64,000 nucleotides of DNA from Drosophila miranda. Its lineage: Eukaryota; Arthropoda; Insecta; Diptera; Drosophilidae. This document shows positions 1-12,900 of the stretch, in pieces. Location: NCBI RefSeq assembly GCF_003369915.1, contig NC_046675.1, forward strand, positions 18,042,001-18,106,000, in the 5' to 3' direction. Below the pieces are notes generated by a model. That model worked only from the letters and a program-made list of their open reading frames with translations, was not told the origin of the DNA and did no database searches. The position numbers were made by a program, and so were the translations under genes. The number at the start of each line of letters is the position of its first letter. Position 1 is the first letter of the stretch.

Positions 1-2
1 AC

Positions 3-2850
3 AAAAATGCCAACGATACACCAATCATTATCGGCGGTGATCTGAATGCCAAACACCCAAGCTGGCATCGGCCATTCTACAATCCGAAGCATGTTAACAA
101 AAACGGTCGATTACTGTTCGATTGGCTGGGCAAACAGACCAACTTGATATTGTACCCGAGCTGTGAGCCAACGAGGCGTAACCCAATTAGTAACAACAAC
201 AGCAATGCCATCGATGCATCGATTGATGTGTTTATGTGCACCACGGAGCTGCCGGTCATCAGTGCGGACGTGGACATGGATGATTATGATCCGGAGCTGG
301 GGCACGGTGTTGGCTGTGCGGCAACCCTTGATGAATTCCCATCGGATCATCTTGGGATCGAGTTACGGCTCGATTTAAATGGCCGTCAGCTGCAGTACTG
401 TGATCCGGTCGAATATAGCCTGTTCAGCCGGATCGATACGATCAAGAGGAACGCAACAATACTAAAACATTTGCGCACACACGAACACGATCACGAACAC
501 GATCACGATCAGATTGAGAATACGCGAAACATTGATGCGGCCACCATCGATCGGCATATCGAACTTTTTAATGGGGCAATCGAAATGGCACTCAACTCGG
601 ATGCGATTCCAAAAAAAAGGACAACAACAACACCAGACACAATGACAACGGCAACGGCACGTAAAACGATTCGACTTGGTAAATATTGTCGTGAGTTGAT
701 TGCGTGCAAGAAACTACTCAGACATGGACTACACCGTATGCATGGCCGTCTAACGGAACAGTGTAGGTCCAATGTTAAACACCTGATTGCCATCATCACC
801 AAGGACATTAACAAGCAAATTAAATTTACTAAATTGAAAAACATTGAAAAACAGATCACAACACTCGATCCGTCCAAGATGAGCATCAGATCGTTGAGTG
901 GTGATAACAACAGTAGTAGCAACAACACAATCGATAATAATCGAAAAAATAAACGCGCTGGCATGGTCATTCGAGCGAATTCATCAGCAAAACGACACCA
1001 TATCGATGACAACCATGGGACTAAGGCAACACACGGCACATGTAAACGATACAATTGATGAGTACTTCGATGAACCATATGTTCAAGAGCCAATCATTCA
1101 ATTGAATGAAACACAAACAGCGGATGGTAATTGGCCAGCTGATCAACAGCAACAACAACAACAGTATGGATTTACGAACGACCGTCAATTGTTCGATTGG
1201 TTGAAATGGAAAAACAACAAGAAATCCCAAGGACACGACGGCACCAGTAACTTTCTGTTGCGACAGTGTAACATGCAGGTGTTGAGGCATCTGGCGATGA
1301 TATTCAATCATTGCTACAACATTGGTTACTATCCGTCCGCGTGGAAGATTGGCAGAGTCAAACCGATACCCAAGACGAATATAAAACGTGAGAAATTGCT
1401 CGCCTATCGGCCCATCTCGGTGCTGTCGGCGGTAAGCAATCTGTTCGAGAAGATGCTGCTCCGGCACATCAAACAACATGTGATCGATCAGCGAATTCTG
1501 AAAGTGTATCAATTTGGCTACTCGACCAGCCATGCACTGGCAGTGGCCAACAACATCATAACGGACAATCTGAGCAGAAAAAGACCAACAATTGCATGTG
1601 CCCTGGACTTGGAGAAGGCATTCGATACGGTATGGATCAACGGACTGCTATACAAGATGATCCAGAAGTATCGTTTTAGCCACCACATCACACGCATCAT
1701 CCGATCATATTTGCATAATCGCCAATTTGACATTCATAGCCCGCAGAGTAGTGGCAATGTGTCGATGCGACGGAACATAACGGCCGGTGTACCGCAGGGA
1801 TCACTGCTCGCACCGATGCTATTCAATCTGTATCTGGCCGATTTTCCCGACTATCGGACGCCATCGAAAAACGCTATGAATCAGATCAAGATCCAGCCAC
1901 TTGTATACGCAGATGATATACTGCTGCTGGCATCGGGCATGCGTCAGGTGTCGGCGAACGGACAGCTTAACATGTATATTGACCAGCTATGCTACTATTT
2001 CCGCAAGTGGCGTCTGAAAATCAACGAGCCGAAATGCGAATGCTGCATGATTGTGGGCCCATCGAAGGCGGGACTGTTCCGAAATGCACGCAACTTTACG
2101 CCATCAATCGTGATCAATGGCAGTGTACAGGTCCAAGTCAGGGACACACTCAGATATCTGGGTGTCGTCTTCGATCACAAGCTCAACTTTCGCAAACATC
2201 TCGATCTGGTGCTAGGCAAAGCCAAGCGACAGATGGCGATAGTGAGTAAATATTTTGGTTTGATCAGCAGCAGCAGCGGCAGCAGCAACACTGGGGCACC
2301 GTCATCGGCACTGGACAACAATAATAATGAGAAAATCACAAAAATACGTTCACTCATCTACAAGAAATTGATCCAACCTTTATTGCTGTATGGCCATGTG
2401 GCCTGGTTCAACATCGCAACGTCACAAATGGAGCGATTGCGCGTGTTCGAGCGTGAGATATTGCGTAGAGCGTGCCGGCCGATCACCGGTCATCGCTTCG
2501 ATCGCAAAGTATCGAACAAAAAAACATATGCACTGACCAACACCAAACGCATTGATGCCATGGCCATGAGGATCACAGAACGATTCGTGGACAAATGTCT
2601 AAACGATCAACTGGACCTCAAGGATAATCGTTTGATCTATGACAGCACCGTGCAGAGCACAACACTGACATTGCCCGAACGACAGTATCATCAACACTAC
2701 CATTGCCACCACCTCCTGACAATCAAAAATCTAGATATGCTCAAACAACAAGGCATCCTGTATGATGGAGATGATAACTTAATATTCTATCATAGGAAAT
2801 TGAACAACCGAATAATATTAGATACAACACTAGTCAATGATAACACATAA
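3..2850 (+). pseudogene. LINE ORF2 (endonuclease/reverse transcriptase), unit 1, broken
   Basis: This encodes the pol-like protein that nicks target DNA and primes reverse transcription. Frame 3 runs from the window start to about 930 and carries the endonuclease signatures GGDLNAKH near 42 and SDHLG near 345. Compared with unit 2, about 68 bp are missing near 931-940. This shifts the frame, and the protein continues in frame 1 to the stop at 2850. The RT part shows AYRPISVLS, ALDLEKAFDTVW, GVPQGSLL and the catalytic YADD at about 1906-1917. It also lacks four codons inside the conserved QFGFRDG block (about 1511). A single functional protein is therefore unlikely from this copy. There is no C-terminal RNase H domain. 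It is clearly a LINE; its activity is lost. Confidence 0.9.
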
Positions 2851-2891
2851 AACTCACGTTACTTACACATATAGATTTACTCATCCAAATT

Positions 2892-2892
<1 letters not shown>

Positions 2893-2922
<30 letters not shown>
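2893..2922 (+). repeat. Poly(C) tract in LINE 3' UTR
   Basis: An uninterrupted run of 30 C lies just after ORF2. The same spot in unit 2 (13314-13328) has only 15 C, then G and C, so the tract changes length between copies. Confidence 0.9.
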
Positions 2923-2924
<2 letters not shown>

Positions 2925-3474
2925 ACCATTTTCTGTGTTTTTGTCCCCCATCATCATCATCATTTAGCTTATAAGTTCTCAACACCCGCATGCAGGCCCA
3001 ACGATGCTGGAGCACTTAGTTCTGATTCATTATCATTATGATTCCATAGAACGACTCAAAGATATACCAAGGGGTTTTTCTTTCTTTTATTTTTCTCCCC
3101 TCTATAATTTAGACGATACAATTGTAATTACAACTATCTTTAAAAAAAAAAAAACATAAACTTCCATTTGTCACAACCAAGGCAAATTATACACACACTC
3201 ACACATACTTGTAACTACCAGCCTGGATAAGATTCTCAATTGAGATCGCAAGGCGCACACACACACACATAAACACACATATTGTAATAGCCATACGGAT
3301 TTATTATTATTTGTCAATCCGTATTCGTTTCTATATATTTGTATATTTGTATTTGTATAACATAATACTTCCTCCTACTGACAAATAAAAAACAACCATT
3401 TAAAAAGTAAAAAAAAAAAAAAGTTTGGACAACATTCGTGTGTGAACAGTGAAACGCAACAGACATTCAAACAA

Positions 3475-3868
3475 GAAGTGTGGTTGCGGAGGTTCGATTA
3501 CGCTCCAAGAAGTGTGGTTGCGGAGGTTCGATTACGCTCCAAGAAGTGTGGTTGCGGAGGTTCAATTACGCTCCAAGAAGTGTGGTTGCGGAGGTTCAAT
3601 TACGCTCCAAGAGTGTGGTTGCGGAGGTTCGATTACGCTCCAAGAAGTGTGGTTGCGGAGGTTCGATTACGCTCCAAGAAGTGTGGTTGCGGAGGTTCAA
3701 TTACGCTCCAAGAAGTGTCGTTGCGGAGGTTCGATTACGCTCCAAGAAGTGTGGTTGCGGAGGTTCAATTACGCTCCAAGAAGTGTGGTTGCGGAGGTTC
3801 GATTACGCTCCAAGAAGTGTGGTTGCGGAGGTTCAATTACGCTCCAAGAAGTGTGGTTGCGGAGGTTT
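3475..3868 (+). repeat. 34-bp minisatellite, about 11.6 copies
   Basis: Tandem units of the form AAGAAGTGTGGTTGCGGAGG plus TTCRATTACGCTCC, where R marks the main variable base. One unit is 32 bp (AAGAGTGTGG form, near 3607), one has GTCGTTGCGG, and the last passes into unique sequence at TTTAAGTGCG. Because 34 is not a multiple of three, all three frames stay open and give three look-alike Cys/Gly-rich ORFs. I do not regard these as genes. Confidence 0.95.
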
Positions 3869-4837
3869 AAGTGCGATCCGAGAGGAATGGGAGGAACGCT
3901 GGGACTGTTGGTGGTTGCCGCCGATGTTTACCTCTCCACTGGCCGGAGCCGAACTGATGATTATCGCTCTGGCTGTGCTCCTTTTATTTCCGAAAAGCAG
4001 CTCTTCCGTACGGGCATGTTCCTAACGCGTTTGTGCTGATCAGCTGGTTTTCGTCCTGGTGTGTTCCTAGCGCGTTTTGTGCTGATGAGCTGATAATGTG
4101 CCCGTTGGTGTTCGGGTTGTGGTCACACTTGATAAGCTCAGCTGTGGGTGTGACCGTTGGCGGCTGTGCTGTGGGCACATTGGGGATGATTGTCTGCTGG
4201 TGGTTTTAGGTTTATTTTGTTTCTTTGTTGGTTTTTCTGTTTATTTAATTTGTATTTGTATGACAGGTCTTCATGTATTTAATCTATTTATTCTTATTCC
4301 TACTTATACTTATTACTTAGTCTTCATGGTTTGTTCTTGGTGTTTCTAGTGTTTGTGTTGGTGTTTGTGGTGTAAATTTGAATGAAAACATCGATGTCGA
4401 TGTCCATAGATGTTGTCAAAATCAAACATCTATATTGGATTGATACATAGGATCACAAACCATACAGTATACATCATGAGAGAGAACATCTTTGCATGTG
4501 TTAGTACACACGCAATATGTTTCGACAAAAATATGTGATTGTATGCTTTTTTCAGATTTTTTGAACTCTCTCAGGTCTGGTTCTGTTTTGCCTCCAGCAA
4601 GTTTTAGTGTATGCGTGCACATGCATTCTCACGTACTTTGCGTGTGTGTGTTTAGAATTTCTGGCCGCTAGAACTGAAATTTGAATTTGGTTCTTGTTTT
4701 GGGTTTGATGAACTGAAATAAAACGGGAAATAAAAAAAAGCTGTTGTTTGTTTGATTTATACCACAAAATATAAAATATTACAATAATATAATTACACAT
4801 TTATTTCCTTATTTTAAACAGGTTGATTATAAATTAT
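3869..4837 (+). other. Spacer after minisatellite, no gene seen
   Basis: This is unique-looking sequence between the minisatellite and the DINE-1. It is repeated almost exactly at 14244-15207. It is GT-rich in the first half and AT-rich at the end, and short ORFs in it have no recognisable content. It may be 5' UTR of the retrotransposon. Confidence 0.6.
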
Positions 4838-5973
4838 AACGAGGGGGAACGTTGTGAGTTGCTGCGGACACCGCAACTCTACGGTTATACCCGATACTAA
4901 GTCAGTATGGCTCTCCTCCGGCAGACGCCGCTAATATTAAACGACACGACAAAGAGTGCGTGCGAGAGAGACAGAAAATCAGTCTGAGCGTGACGTCGGG
5001 CGCTGCGTAGCCACTGCAAATTGATTTGTTCCTATTGGCTATAAAAATGATCTGATCTGATCCAGATTCAGCAATCTGATAGATATGGTCATTATCTATG
5101 ATTCTGCGTTTTTAGTTTTCTCGAATGTGCAATATTGTGGATGCAACAGATTTTCGTTTTTTGTGGGGGCGGAAGGGGGTGGGGCGAAATTCTGAGATAT
5201 ACGTTTTATAGTGAGATCTAACAGAAGTGCGGATACCAAATTTGGTTACTCTAGCCTTAATAGTCTCTGAGATTTGTGGATGCCCCAGATTTTCGTCCTT
5301 TGCGGGGGCGGAAGGGGGTGTGGCGAAATTTGGACACGAAACGGTCAAGGTCCGATATCACAGGAGTGTGGATACCAAATTTGGTTGCTCTGGCTCTTAT
5401 AGGTTCTGAGATCCTTGAAGTCATATTTTGCAATTGACAAAACCGACCATGAAACCTGTGTGTTAGAGAGAGACAGAGCGAGAAAGAATGAAATTGTTTT
5501 CTTGATTCTGGCTATAATCATTATTCGATCTGGTTCAGATTTTGCACTGTAGAAGATATGGTCATCCTCACCGATTCTGCGTTTTTGGTTTTATCGTATC
5601 TTTAAAAATGTGGATGCCACAGATTTTCGTCCTTTGTGGGGGCGGAAGTGGGCGGGGCGAAGTTTTGAAATATTTTTGTAGCAGTGACATATCACAGAAG
5701 TCTGGATCCAAAACATCGTTGCTCTAGCTCTTATAGTCTTTGAGCACTAGGCGCTGAAGGGGACGGACGGACGGACGGACGGACGGACGGACGGACGGAC
5801 GGACAGACGGACAGACAGACAGACAGACAGGGCTCAATCGACTCGGCTATTGATGCTGATCAAGAATATATATACTTTATGGGGTCGGAAACGATTCCTT
5901 CTGGACGTTACACACATCCACTTTTACCACAAATCTAATATACCCCAATACTCATTTTGAGTATCGGGTATAA
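4838..5973 (-). mobile_element. DINE-1/INE-1-type Helitron-like element, complete, reverse strand
   Basis: Read on the minus strand it begins with TTATACCCGATACTCAAAAT and carries the usual subterminal palindrome (TACTCATTTTGAGTA on the plus strand). It then has a GTCC/GTCT microsatellite (5761-5830) and the core repeats with TGTGGCATCC-type motifs. It ends through a second GTATCGGGTATAA block and a CCCCCTCGTT terminus. This layout matches DINE-1 elements, non-autonomous Helitron relatives abundant in Drosophila. A full-length plus-strand relative lies at 55787-56841. Confidence 0.88.
5761..5830 (+). repeat. (GGAC)n/(GACA)n microsatellite inside DINE-1
   Basis: Seventy bases of near-perfect tetranucleotide repeat. 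This is the variable microsatellite typical of the DINE-1 5' region. Confidence 0.95.
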
Positions 5974-6837
5974 CAACCCCGACATCGACAGCATCGACAC
6001 CGGCGGCCGCGTCGGCATCGGCAACGGCGCCGATGATTACCTCAAGTACAGAGACACCAGCGGCAGCGGCAGCAGCACCAGCGGCCGCACCAATTAATGC
6101 CGCAACAACAACAACAACAACAACAGCAGTAGCAACAACAACAGCCATAGCTGTAACACAAATACAACCAGAAGCAACCCATCAAACTGCAGCATCGTCT
6201 ACAGCCATAATAACATCAACTACAACATCGTCTGTGGCTGCAGCACCGGCTGTGGCATCAGTTGCAGCGCCGCCAACCGCGGCGGCTGTACATCGTGACG
6301 CTCCAACAGTGCCGATGCCAGCAGCAACAGCAGCAGCAACTGCAGCAGCAGTAACAACTTCAACAATAACAACAGCAGCAGCTCGACCGACACCTGAGAG
6401 GCTGATGACAACATTGCCAACATTGCCATCGCCATCGGCGTCGCCTTTGGCATTGCCAGCAATAATTGGCAATAGAAATGCTAACAATAAACGTGAACAT
6501 CACGAAATTTCAACAACATCATCAGAGACATCAATCGACTCAATGTCCATGTCGTCGACGGCATCGTCGTCGTCGTCATCATCATCATCGTCCTCGGCGG
6601 CACTACTGTCGCCGGGCCGTTGCTGTGAACTAAGCCAAAAACTCAAATGTCAACAGGAACGCGGCCGTAGCCGAGCCAATGGTCATGGCAAAAATGATCA
6701 ACGGCAACATGATCATGAATATAGCCGCAGCCCGATCCATAAGAGAACCAACAATAACAATAACATCAACAGCAACACCAATAGTTGCAGCAGCAGCAGC
6801 AGCAATCTCAATCTCAATTGAGAAAGGCAAATAATAG
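5972..6837 (+). repeat. 866-bp tandem duplication inside LINE ORF1, first copy
   Basis: Starting at AACAACCCCGACATCGACAG (5972), this block is repeated from 6838 onward at an offset of 866 bp. It shows moderate divergence, including indels in the ACA/GCA triplet runs. The first copy ends in a stop (TGA at about 6819-6821) soon after a poly-Ser stretch. Its left edge coincides with the DINE-1 terminus, so the original start of ORF1 is not visible. Confidence 0.85.
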
Positions 6838-9800
6838 AACAACCCCGACATCGACAGCATCGGCACCGGCGGCCGCGCCAGCAGCGGCAACGGCATCGAT
6901 GATTACCTCAAGTACAGAGACACCAGCGGCAGCGGCAGCAGCACCAGTGGCCGCACCAATTAATGCCGCAACAACAACAACAACAACAACAACAGCAGTA
7001 GCAACAGCAACAGCCATAGCTGTAACACAAATACAACCAGAAGCAACCCATCAAACTGCAGCATCGTCTACAGCCATAATAACATCAACTACAACATCGT
7101 CTGTGGCGGCAGCACCGGCTGTGGCATCAATTGCAGCGCCGCCAACCGCGGCGGCTGTACATCGTGACGCTCCAACAGTGCCGATGGCAGCAGCAGCGGT
7201 AACAGCAGCAGCAACTACAGCAGCAGCAACTACAGCAGCAGCAACTACAGCAGCAGCAACAACTTCAACAACAATAACAGCAGCAGCAGCTCAACCGACA
7301 TCTGAGAGGCTGATGACAACATTGCCATCGCCATCGGCGTCGCCTTTGGCATTGCCAGCAATAATTGGCAATAGAAATGCTAACAATAAACTTGAACATC
7401 ACGAAATTTCAACAACACCATCAGAGACATCAATCGACTCAATGTCCATCTCGTCGACGGCATCGTCGTCGTCATCATCATCGTCCTCGGCGGCACTACT
7501 GTCGCCGGGCCGTTGCTGTGAACTAAGCCAAAAACTCAAAAATCAACAGGAACGCGGCCGTAGCCGAGCCAATGGTCATGGCAAAATTGATCAACGGCAA
7601 CATGATCATGATCATAGCCGCAGCCCGATCCATAAGAGAACCAACAATAACAATAACATCAACAGCAACACCAATAGTTGCAGCAGCAGCAGCAGCAACG
7701 AGAGCGACTGCAACAGCAGCAGCGAACATGGTTATGAGAAATTGTTAAAAACCCTCAACGATAATGACAACAGCAACAACAATAATAATAATAAAAAAAA
7801 TCAAAATCACAATGCAATTAAACCGACAAAAATACACAAACCCAGACTGCTACCGAAACAAAAAGACAGAAAAAAGAATATAACAAAAATAATTAACAAC
7901 AATAAAAAGCAATATGCTGCATATATTGCGGAAATTGCCGAGCTCAAAGCTCAAAATCTCAAATTAACCGAGCAAGTTGGAAAACTCATTGAACTTATGC
8001 AAAATACCAGCTCAGTTAATCTGCCAAACACCAAGAACAACAGCGTCAACGACATTTACATTGACAATGACAATAATAATAAGAATATTAAAATTAATAA
8101 TAATAATAAAAATACAAAATTATTATCAATTAACAAACAACAAAGAAACATCAACATCAACAATGTTGGCGGCAGCGGCAACAACAACAACCGCTTCGCC
8201 TTACTAACCGACAACGAGGGCGGTGATGATGATGATGATGATGATGATATTGACGACTATGACAGTGATGAGGACCCCAGCGGCATCGATGAAATCGATA
8301 TGACTGAATTCCCGCCGCTCTCCGGACCAGCGAGAGCGAACAATGGGAGACAGACCCATATCGACGAATCAATTCATATGAACAGTGACGACAACGGCAA
8401 CGGCAGCGATGACGATGATGCACCAATTGTATCGTCATACTATGATGATAAACCGTCAACATCAGCAGCAGCAGCAGCAGCAACAACGACAACAGCAACA
8501 ACAACGGCAAACCTCAACAGCAGCAACAGCAGCAACAACACCAGCACAAGCAGCATTGTCGGCGTTTATGAAAAAGCTACCAACGAAAACGGCTGCAACA
8601 GCAGCAAATACAGGTAAAGCGAAAACAAACAATAACGGCAAACATCCACCCATAATTGCCGTATACAATGTAAACTCTAAACAAATAGCACATAGAATCA
8701 CAAACATTATTAAATCTAAGAACTTTACGCTCAATATTAAGAATAAGAATCTAGTATACGTACAATTAAGAAACCTAAACGATTATCAACTAATTATAAG
8801 TACACTAAACACAGAAAATGTACACTATTACACATACACACCCAAAGATCTCAAACCCATTTCTCTATTAATCAAAAAGCTTCCCACTGACGTATACGAT
8901 TCGCAGGAGATTCAATCGGCAATTGTTGAACAATTTCCGCAAATTGAATTAATATCGGTTAAAATATTCAAAGACAAATTCTGGCTAATCCAGATCAAAA
9001 AATGTAACACCAACACCAACACCAATAACAATAACAATACCAACGCTGCCATCGAACAGTTTGGCAAACTGATGAAAATGAAAAGTTTACTAAACTGTCG
9101 TATTACAATCGAAAGATTGAAACCAAACAATGGCCAAAATAGCATCCAACAATGTCGCAATTGCCAGCGTTTCACACATTCGGCGAGCAATTGTAAGCTA
9201 GCATACCGCTGTGTCAAATGTATTGAACAACATCAGCCGGGCCAATGCCGGATCAAGAAACGGGACGAGCAAACGGCCAACGCTAACGATAATGAAACGC
9301 CGATTGTTCAGTGTGTCAACTGCAAGGGGGCGCATACGGCAAACGCTAAAATATGCCCAATTCGTTTGGCGGCACTGCAACGTCAAAACGAACATAAAGC
9401 AAAACTAAATGCCAATAGAATGACAACAACAACAACAACGGAACGACAAATACGAAAAACCGACGTCCTATCGGCAATACGCAAGGGTAAAACGTTCGCA
9501 TCGCTCCTCAAAGGAGACAATGCCAGCACTAGCGCAAATACAAACACAAACACCAATGGCAAACGGGCCGCCAATAATAACAACAACAACAATAATAATA
9601 ACAAAAACAAAAATACACCATCAACAATGACAATTAGCCAAGCGCTGAGACAGCACACGGTCAATAACCGATTGCAATCGTCGGCATCACCGATATCGAT
9701 CATGGCCGATCTAAATCGAGACGCCTTGAGCACATTTGGCATGAATTTCACGCAATTTATACAGATTGTCAAAGAGACCACCCGGAATTATGATCCCAAA

Positions 9801-9914
9801 CTAAATACACAAGAGCAAAAACAAAGCATTATGTTTGAATTGGCATTCCAAATAGCGGCAGCCACCACCACCACCACCGCCACTGCCAATGACACTAATG
9901 CTAACATCGAATGA
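5974..9914 (+). pseudogene. LINE ORF1 (gag-like, PRE_C2HC and zinc knuckles), duplicated and frameshifted
   Basis: This is the nucleic-acid-binding ORF1 protein of the LINE. The N-terminal half is low complexity (Ala/Thr/Ser, then Asn-rich) and is tandemly duplicated (5972-6837 and from 6838). The second copy reads on from 6785 in one frame through an acidic Asp run near 8225 and a FPPLSG motif near 8312, to a stop at 8617. The C-terminal half is one frame over, joined in from the CAG/CAA-rich tract at about 8460-8560. It has a PRE_C2HC-like domain (PISLLIKKLPTDVYDSQEIQ) and three zinc knuckles, including CRNCQRFTHSASNC and CVNCKGAHTANAKIC. It ends at TGA 9912-9914, overlapping the ORF2 start. 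The domain order is typical of Jockey-clade gag proteins. The true start codon is unknown. Confidence 0.8.
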
Positions 9915-12900
9915 CTAAATTAAAGATCCTCGCTCAGAATGTCAACTCTCTGATAGCGCAGCATAAACGAATCGAGTTAAATGATCTGTTGAACAAACAC
10001 CAACCAGACATACTGATTGCCATCGAACACCGGCTCTTGGAGCGTCATCGTGTATACCTTGATCATTACACGTTCGTGAGGCAAACACAGTTGGCAACAG
10101 ACATCGGGAATCGTAGCGGTGCGAGTGCGCGTGGCGGCTCAGTTGGCATTTGTATACGCAAAAATGTCAACTGTTCAACCATCAAACCGCTCGCATCGTT
10201 GCGTTTCCTCGAAGCGTTGATCCTGAAAATCCACACAAAACCAATACAAGAAACAACAACAACAGCACCAGTACAATCGATGGCAACCATTGTCGTGGTG
10301 GGACTCTATTTGAGACCGAGAGATCCGCTGCTGGCCAGTGATCTCAACACGATTTTGGATACACTGAACAAAAATGCCAACGATACACCAATCATTATCG
10401 GCGGTGATCTGAATGCCAAACACCCAAGCTGGCATCGGCCATTCTACAATCCGAAGCATGTTAACAAAAACGGTCGATTACTGTTCGATTGGCTGGGCAA
10501 ACAGACCAACTTGATATTGTACACGAGCTGTGAGCCAACGAGGCGTAACCCAATTAATAACAACAACAGCAATGCCATCGATGCATCGATTGATTTGTTT
10601 GTGTGCACCACGGATCTGCCGGTCATCAGTGCGGACGTGGACATGGATGATTATGATCCGGAGCTGGGGCACGGTGTTGGCTGTGCGGCAACCCTTGATG
10701 AATTCCCATCGGATCATCTTGGGCCGCCAGCTGCAGTACTGTGATCCGGTCGAATATAGCCTGTTCAGCCGGATCGATACGATCAAGTGGATCGCAACAA
10801 TACTGAAACATTTGCGCACACATGAACACGATCACGAACACGATCACGATCAGATTGAGAATACGCGAAACATTGATGCGACCACCATCGATCGACATAT
10901 CGAACTTTTTAATGGGGCAATCGAAATGGCACTCAACTCGGATGCGATCCCAAAAAAAAGGACAACACCAGACACAATGACAACGGCAACGGCACGTAAA
11001 ACGATTCGACTTGGTAAATATTGTCGTGAGTTGATTGCGTGCAAGAAACTACTCAGACATGGACTACACCGTATGCATGGCCGTCTAACGGAACAGTGTA
11101 GGTCCAATGTTAAACACCTGATTGCCATCATCACCAAGGACATTAACAAGCAAATTAAATTTGCTAAATTGAAAAACATTGAAAAACAGATCACAACACT
11201 CGATCCGTCCAAGATGAGCATCAGATCGTTGAGTGGTGATAAGAACAGTAATAGCAACAACTCAATCGATACAGCCATCGAGCTGACCGCTGATGAACTA
11301 AATGCGATCGATCTGCCATTGGCGAAAATCATCACCGATGATTTCGAAAAAATAAACGCGCTGGCATGGTCATTCGAGCGAATTCATCAGCAAAACGACA
11401 CCATATCGATGACAACCATGGGACTAAGGCACCACACGGCACATGTAAACGATACAATTGATAAGTACTTCGATGAACCATATGTCCAAGAGCCAATCAT
11501 TCAATTGAATGAAACACAAACAGCGGATGGTAATTGGCCAGCTGATCAACAACAACAACAACAGCAGTATGGATTTACGAACGACCGTCAATTGTTCGAT
11601 TGGTTGAAATGGAAAAACAACAAAAAATCCCAAGGACACGACGGCACAAGTAACTTTCTGTTGAGACATTGTAACATGCAAGTGTTGAGGCATCTGGCGA
11701 TGATTTTCAACCATTGCTACAACATTGGTTACTATCCGTCCGCGTGGAAGATTGGCAGAGTCAAACCGATACCCAAAACGAACATAAAACGTGAGAAATT
11801 GCTCGCCTATCGGCCCATCTCGGTGCTGTCGGCGGTAAGCAATCTGTTCGAGAAGATGCTGCTCCGGCACATCAAACAACATGTGATCGATCAGCGAATT
11901 CTGAAAGTGTATCAATTTGGCTTCCGTGATGGCTACTCGACCAGCCATGCACTGGCACCGGCCAACAACATCATAACGGACAATCTGAGCAGAAAAAGAC
12001 CAACAATTGCATGTGCCCTGGACTTGGAGAAGGCATTCGATACGGTATGGATCAACGGACTGCTATACAAGATGATCCAGAAGTATCGTTTTAGCCACCA
12101 CATCACACGCATCATCCGATCATATTTGCATAATCGCCAATTTGACATTCATAGCCCGCAGAGTAGTGGCAATGTGTCGATGCGACGGAACATAACGGCC
12201 GGTGTACCGCAGGGATCACTGCTCGCACCGATGCTATTCAATCTGTATCTGGCCGATTTTCCCGACTATCGGACGCCATCGAAAAACGCTATGAATCAGA
12301 TCAAGATCCAGCCACTTGTATACGCAGATGATATACTGCTGCTGGCATCGGGCATGCGTCAGGTGTCGGCGAACGTACAGCTCAACATGTACATTGACCG
12401 CTATGCTACTATTTCCGCAAGTGGCGTCTGAAAATCAACGAGCCGAAATGCGAATGCTGCATGATTGTGGGCCCATCGAAGGCGGGACTGTTCCGAAATG
12501 CACGCAACTTTACGCCATCAATCGTGATCAATGGCAGTGTACAGGTCCAAGTCAGGGACACACTCAGATATCTGGGTGTCGTCTTCGATCCCAAGCTCAA
12601 CTTTCGCAAACATCTCGATCTGGTGCTAGGCAAAGCCAAGCGACAGATGGCGATAGTGAGTAAATATTTTGGGTTGATCAGCAGCAGCAGCGGCAGCAGC
12701 AACACTGGGGCACCGCCTTCGGCACTGGACAACAATAATAATGAGAAAATCACAAAAATACGTTCACTCATCTACAAGAAATTGATCCAACCTTTATTGC
12801 TGTATGGCCATGTGGCCTGGTTCAACATCACAACGTCACAAATGGAGCGATTGCGCGTGTTCGAGCGTGAGATATTGCGTAGAGCGTGCCGGCCGATCAC

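Larger units (their letters stand above)
1..3422 (+). mobile_element. Non-LTR (Jockey-clade) retrotransposon, unit 1, 3' part
   Basis: This is the 3' portion of a LINE. The window opens inside the endonuclease domain of ORF2 and the element ends at a 14-A run (3409-3422), with AATAAA at 3384-3389. It is nearly identical to 10368-13831, so it is one unit of a direct repeat. The 3' UTR (2851-3408) has a 30-C run at 2893-2922 and CA-rich microsatellite stretches. No RNase H domain follows the reverse transcriptase. Together with the gag-type ORF1 seen in the next unit, this fits the Jockey clade. The exact family name is not known to me. Confidence 0.9.

Noticed and set aside
3475-3868. CRISPR-like repeat array
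   Set aside because: The repeats are contiguous with no spacers, and the genome is a fly's.
3442-4039. Three overlapping Cys/Gly-rich ORFs over the minisatellite (and again at 13858-14414)
   Set aside because: A 34-bp period with no stop keeps all three frames open. The proteins are frame-shifted copies of each other and have no normal start context.
5924-9781. Long antisense Ala/Val/Leu-rich ORFs opposite ORF1
   Set aside because: They are shadows of CAA/GCA/TCG triplet repeats on the coding strand.
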